Shown: one piece after another, positions 61,412 through 64,000 of the stretch
Numbering within the stretch: position 1 is the stretch's first letter
Layout: each line of letters opens with the position of its first letter
NCBI GenBank assembly: GCA_021325025.1
Contig: JAJPHZ010000014.1
Location: forward strand, 26,872-90,871
From: Pseudomonadota bacterium
Lineage (GTDB): Bacteria > Desulfobacterota > Binatia > Binatales > Binataceae
Reading direction: 5' to 3'
DNA length: 64,000 nucleotides
Translations under genes and position numbers: made by a program
Notes under the pieces: model-generated
Seen by the model: only the letters and a program-made list of their open reading frames with translations
What the model was told of the DNA's origin: nothing
Databases searched by the model: none

Positions 61412-62105
61412 GTGGCGCGTTTAGAAGAGCTCACGCGTAGCGCGTCAGTTAAGGGAATCCTCCCGAATCAAAACGTGACGGTCGTCGACGTCGTGTGGCA
61501 CGGTTCCAACGTCGTCGAGCTGACATACAAAGATCAGTCGGGGCGTCTTGGCAGCGAGTTGCTCTATCGCGACCGCGAGCCGACGCTGGAAGTCGTCGAT
61601 GCCGGCCGCGTATGGAGCTTCGAGAGCGACGGTGCGCTGTTTCGCCTCGTTTCGGAAGCATATCGGATTAGGCTCGCCTACCTCTTTGATCCGGTCCTGG
61701 CGGTCCATACCTCCCTGGTGGAACCGCTTCCTCATCAGATCACCGGCGTCTATGGCGAGATGCTCAACCGCCAGCCGCTGCGGTTTCTGCTTGCCGATGA
61801 TCCCGGCGCCGGCAAGACGATCATGGCGGGTCTGCTGATCAAAGAACTGATCGTCCGCGGCGACCTCCAGCGCTGTCTTATCGTCTGCCCCGGTATGCTC
61901 GTGGAGCAATGGCAGGACGAGCTCGACCGCCGCTTTCATCTGCCTTTCGAGATCATGACCAACGACAAGCTCGAAGCGGCCCGCAGCGGGAACTGGTTCT
62001 CCGAAAACCCGCTCGCAATCTGCCGCCTCGACAAGCTCTTCGCACGCGATCTGCCGGAGATGCTGGCCTGGCTGCACCGCGCCTGCTTCCGGCCAGTGCC
62101 AGGTA
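61412..62105 (+). pseudogene. N-terminal fragment of an SNF2-type helicase
   Basis: From GTG 61412 (GAGGGGAGCT upstream) the frame encodes about 230 residues of an SF2/SNF2 helicase. It has the accessory N-terminal domain (VARLEELTRSASVKGI), HQITGVYGEM, the Walker A-like DDPGAGKTIMAGLL, the CLIVCPGMLVEQWQDEL region and NPLAICRLDKL. Homology fades at about 62040-62105; beyond it the frame is antisense to an MFS gene and ends at 62221. Full-length relatives are about 900 residues or more and include helicases found in bacterial defence islands (DrmD-like), which is a weak suggestion here. The gene has lost the DEAD box and all later motifs. Confidence 0.72.
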
Positions 62106-62723
62106 AGCTGAGAAAACTTCCGCGGCACGCAATCTCGCTCTCGGCACTCGGATACCGAGCAGCGCGCGATAGCCAATCAGCAGAAACAAGATCGCGGCGC
62201 CCGCGATCGCAACACCCGTGAAGAGCGTGCGCCATCCGATGAGAGGCTCAACCAGGACGCCGACCGTCGAGCCGAACGCCATCCCACCCGCCATCGCGCC
62301 AAACAGCCACCCGAGCGGCCGTCCGCGCTGCTCGTAGGGAAACAGATCGCCCATGAGCGCCAGCGCGAGCGGCACCACGCCGCTCGCTCCGATGCCGGTG
62401 AGCAAGCGCCACCAGATCATCGCCTGCGCAGACTGCGCGGTCGCGGTGAGCGCGGTCAGGAACACGAACGCCGTCAGTGACGCGAACATGATCGGCCGCC
62501 GTCCGAATCGGTCGGAAATCAATCCGTAAAAGAGCGTCGAGATGCCATATGGAATCAGGTAGGCCGGCACCATGAGCCCGACAAATTGAACGGAAACGCC
62601 GAAGACTCCGGCCAGACGCGGGATCAGCGGCGCGACCATATACGCCTGAAAGAAAATCAGAAACGTCGCGAGCGAGAGCATGCGCAGGAGGCGCTCACGC
62701 TCGACACTTGGCTGCCTGTCCAT
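62070..62723 (-). pseudogene. N-terminal half of an MFS transporter
   Basis: From ATG 62723 the frame encodes about six membrane helices of a major facilitator transporter. It includes the motif A loop GLISDRFGRRPIMF after TM2 and MGDLFPYEQRGRPLGWLFG. Homology ends at about SAYLALAGSRRGA, near 62070-62100. Beyond this the frame is antisense to the helicase fragment. The second six helices are missing. It lies downstream of the glutaredoxin-like gene on the same strand, so the two may have formed a metal- or drug-resistance unit. Confidence 0.75.
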
Positions 62724-62863
62724 ACCTTCCGTCCGAGCCTCTCAACGTTGGCGAGGCGAGCCGCGGCACTTCTGCTTCCTCTCCGATCGCGATCGTTTGC
62801 CGGAGCGCTGATTGACGCCGGCGCGGCTCGCCGATTGCGAGCCGCGACCTAGCCACAATTAGT

Positions 62864-63133
62864 TCACGGAAGCGGCGTGCCGATACCCGCGGCCCTGAGC
62901 GTGGATTCCTCGGGACCCGCGCCGGTGCAGCATGCCGCCAGCTTGCCGTCGACCACGACTGCGGGGAGCGTGCGAACGCCGAGGCTCTTCGCCTGCGCCG
63001 CGACCGCCGGATCGCGCATATCGAGCACTTCGACCTGGCACGAACTGCACGCGATTCGCCTTACCATCGCGACCGTCTCGTCGCATAGGGCGCATCCCGC
63101 GCTGAACACTTCGACGCATCGTTTGCCTGCCAT
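62864..63133 (-). CDS. Glutaredoxin/thioredoxin-fold protein
   Basis: An 89-residue thioredoxin-fold protein. The active site is FSAGCALCDETV (CxxC); LGVRTLPAVVVDGKLAACC has the cis-Pro and an extra CC pair, and a further CSSC lies between. The extra cysteines suggest metal or metalloid thiol chemistry. AAGGAGG precedes ATG 63133. A MerR-type promoter is immediately upstream, so metal-responsive expression is likely. The MFS fragment follows downstream. Confidence 0.8.
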   Translation of the reverse strand: MAGKRCVEVFSAGCALCDETVAMVRRIACSSCQVEVLDMRDPAVAAQAKSLGVRTLPAVVVDGKLAACCTGAGPEESTLRAAGIGTPLP

Positions 63134-63157
63134 GAGAGACACCTCCTTACGTCCATG

Positions 63158-63189
63158 AGCCTACACCCTGTACGCAGGTACAAGGTCAA
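63158..63189 (-). promoter_or_regulatory. MerR-type promoter/operator
   Basis: On the minus strand TTGACC (63189-63184) and TAGGCT (63163-63158) are spaced by 20 bases. The dyad ACCTTGTAC-CTGC-GTACAGGGT (63186-63165, one mismatch) fills the spacer. The over-long spacer around a GTAC-containing dyad is the hallmark of MerR-family activated promoters. It lies 25 nt upstream of the glutaredoxin-like start. No MerR-type gene is in the window. Confidence 0.6.
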
Positions 63190-63654
63190 GAGGAGGCAAC
63201 GAGGCGGACGGAGACCGCGGACATCGGGAAGCTCGCCCGTCTCAGGGCCGGCGCGGCATTGGGACGCAGAGAAAATTTAGGAATAGGACGTGCCTGCGGG
63301 GAACCGTCTGGTCAGCGTGGCATGCAGGGCGAAAGTTTTGTGACGACTGACCGTTATAACTATCCACAGCGCGAGGTACCGGCGGACATGAAATTCGACT
63401 TCTTGTTCTGGTCAAAAGAGAACAAGGTCATTAAAATCTGCCGTACATCACCTCACGCTACGACTGGCAGTTGGCAATGATCTACCGCCCCTCACTGCTG
63501 CAACGTGCTCGCGCCTTTCATTCGCGGAGCGCGCTTACACGACGCGGTGATGGTCGACTGCGAGATTTCCGATTCGGATCGAACGGCTGCGCTTTTCACG
63601 GGGAGGGGAGCCGCCGCGTAACTCGGTCAACCATACCGACCGGAGAGGTGAAGC
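63190..63654. other. Intergenic region before the excisionase-like gene
   Basis: A 465-base gap without a supportable gene; a 73-codon frame at 63259-63480 has no family signature. A regulatory region for divergent expression is likely, but no other element was recognised. Confidence 0.4.
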
Positions 63655-64000
63655 ATGCGCACACGGACAGGGGCCGATCGAATCTTGGCCCGTGTGCCGC
63701 GCAGGTCGGGCGGGGCGGGACTTTTCGAGGTCCCGAGGCTGGAGGAGCTGGTAGCTGACCCTGACAAGGTTAGGGTGCTCGATGCCTACGCCACATGGGC
63801 GCTGCGGGCGCAGGCGATTGCTGCGCTTAATCTGCTGAATGCTCACGACCTGCGGCTGCTTCGGCACGAGACCGAAGCGGCTCGCGCTACAGCCGGCGAG
63901 CGGTTGCTTCGCGTGAAGGAAGCTGCGGAGAAGTTCTCGGTCACCGAGGATTGGCTTTACCGCAATCACAAAAAGTACGGCCTGGCTGTGCGGTGCGGCA
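63655..64000 (+). CDS. Excisionase-like helix-turn-helix protein, 3' partial
   Basis: From ATG 63655 (GGAGAGGTGAA upstream) an open frame runs off the window end: 115 codons so far. Residues about 88-107 (LLRVKEAAEKFSVTEDWLYR) are a MerR/excisionase-type HTH_17 motif (RVKEAAEKF...W.YR), followed by NHKKYGL. The N-terminal ~80 residues are helical without a recognised domain. Such proteins serve as recombination directionality factors or small regulators on mobile elements. A recombinase beyond the window is plausible. Confidence 0.6.
   Translation, partial: MRTRTGADRILARVPRRSGGAGLFEVPRLEELVADPDKVRVLDAYATWALRAQAIAALNLLNAHDLRLLRHETEAARATAGERLLRVKEAAEKFSVTEDWLYRNHKKYGLAVRCG

Noticed and set aside
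61412..62105. Calling the helicase fragment a DISARM defence gene
   Set aside because: Only the N-terminal part exists and no other defence-system genes are present; DrmD similarity is a family resemblance only.
63259..63480. 73-codon plus frame before the excisionase-like gene
   Set aside because: No family signature and no convincing ribosome site.

Overview
This is a GC-rich, densely coded bacterial chromosome segment. No rRNA, tRNA, CRISPR array or complete insertion sequence is recognisable. The mix of genes suggests a free-living environmental Gram-negative: many amidohydrolases, cyclases, luciferase-like oxidoreductases, GMC and SDR enzymes, RND efflux, TldD/TldE, an RpoH-type sigma factor and a Pcm/NlpD-like cluster. 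An uncultured lineage near Desulfobacterota or Binatota would fit. That placement is an inference from gene content, not from a marker gene.

Layout. 0-5.3 kb: an NTF2-like protein (cut by the window edge), a methyltransferase, an ArsR-rhodanese fusion beside a truncated rhodanese remnant, and tldD-pmbA. 5.3-9.7 kb: a Crp/Fnr regulator and clpB. 9.7-17.5 kb: a frameshifted flavin monooxygenase, an RND metal-efflux pair behind a possible structured leader, a DUF445 protein and an SMP-30 protein. 17.6-23.2 kb, minus strand: FAD oxidoreductase, membrane-anchored redoxin, isochorismatase-like hydrolase, CDF transporter, apt, M23 peptidase and pcm. 23.5-29.7 kb: two D-aminoacylase-type amidohydrolases, a cyclase, a rhodanese interrupted by UGA and an MDR oxidoreductase. 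30-45.4 kb, minus strand: secA, a spore-photoproduct-lyase-like trio, engB, an SDR, small exported proteins, an ArsC-like gene interrupted by UGA, a CinA-like protein, rpoH, rpoZ, otsBA and a peroxiredoxin. 45.6-56.8 kb: a CocE/NonD hydrolase facing a nine-gene minus-strand catabolic block. 57-60.3 kb: an rfbD-like reductase, an enoyl-CoA hydratase and an SGNH hydrolase. 60.4-64 kb: an accessory end with a protein carrying an eCIS-type leader, a helicase fragment abutting an MFS fragment, a glutaredoxin-like gene behind a MerR-type promoter, and the start of an excisionase-like protein.

Main discovery. Two independent genes, an ArsC-family protein (37699-38049) and an exported rhodanese (28169-28627), are each split by an in-frame TGA. 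In both, the TGA sits exactly where the family has a conserved redox cysteine, and the domain resumes in the same frame. In both, a GC-rich hairpin follows whose apical loop starts 23 nt after the TGA and carries a G in its first two positions, which matches the bacterial SECIS pattern. I interpret both as selenoproteins that ordinary gene callers would truncate. TGA ends many other genes here, so general recoding of TGA is unlikely. A third in-frame TGA, in a cupin at 50473, lacks these supports and looks like a mutation.

Other leads are an IscR/Rrf2-like operator over the peroxiredoxin promoter, a MerR-type promoter upstream of the glutaredoxin-like gene, a translationally coupled GT2-unknown-SPL operon, and a Cys-rich protein with a GNQAVQR leader.
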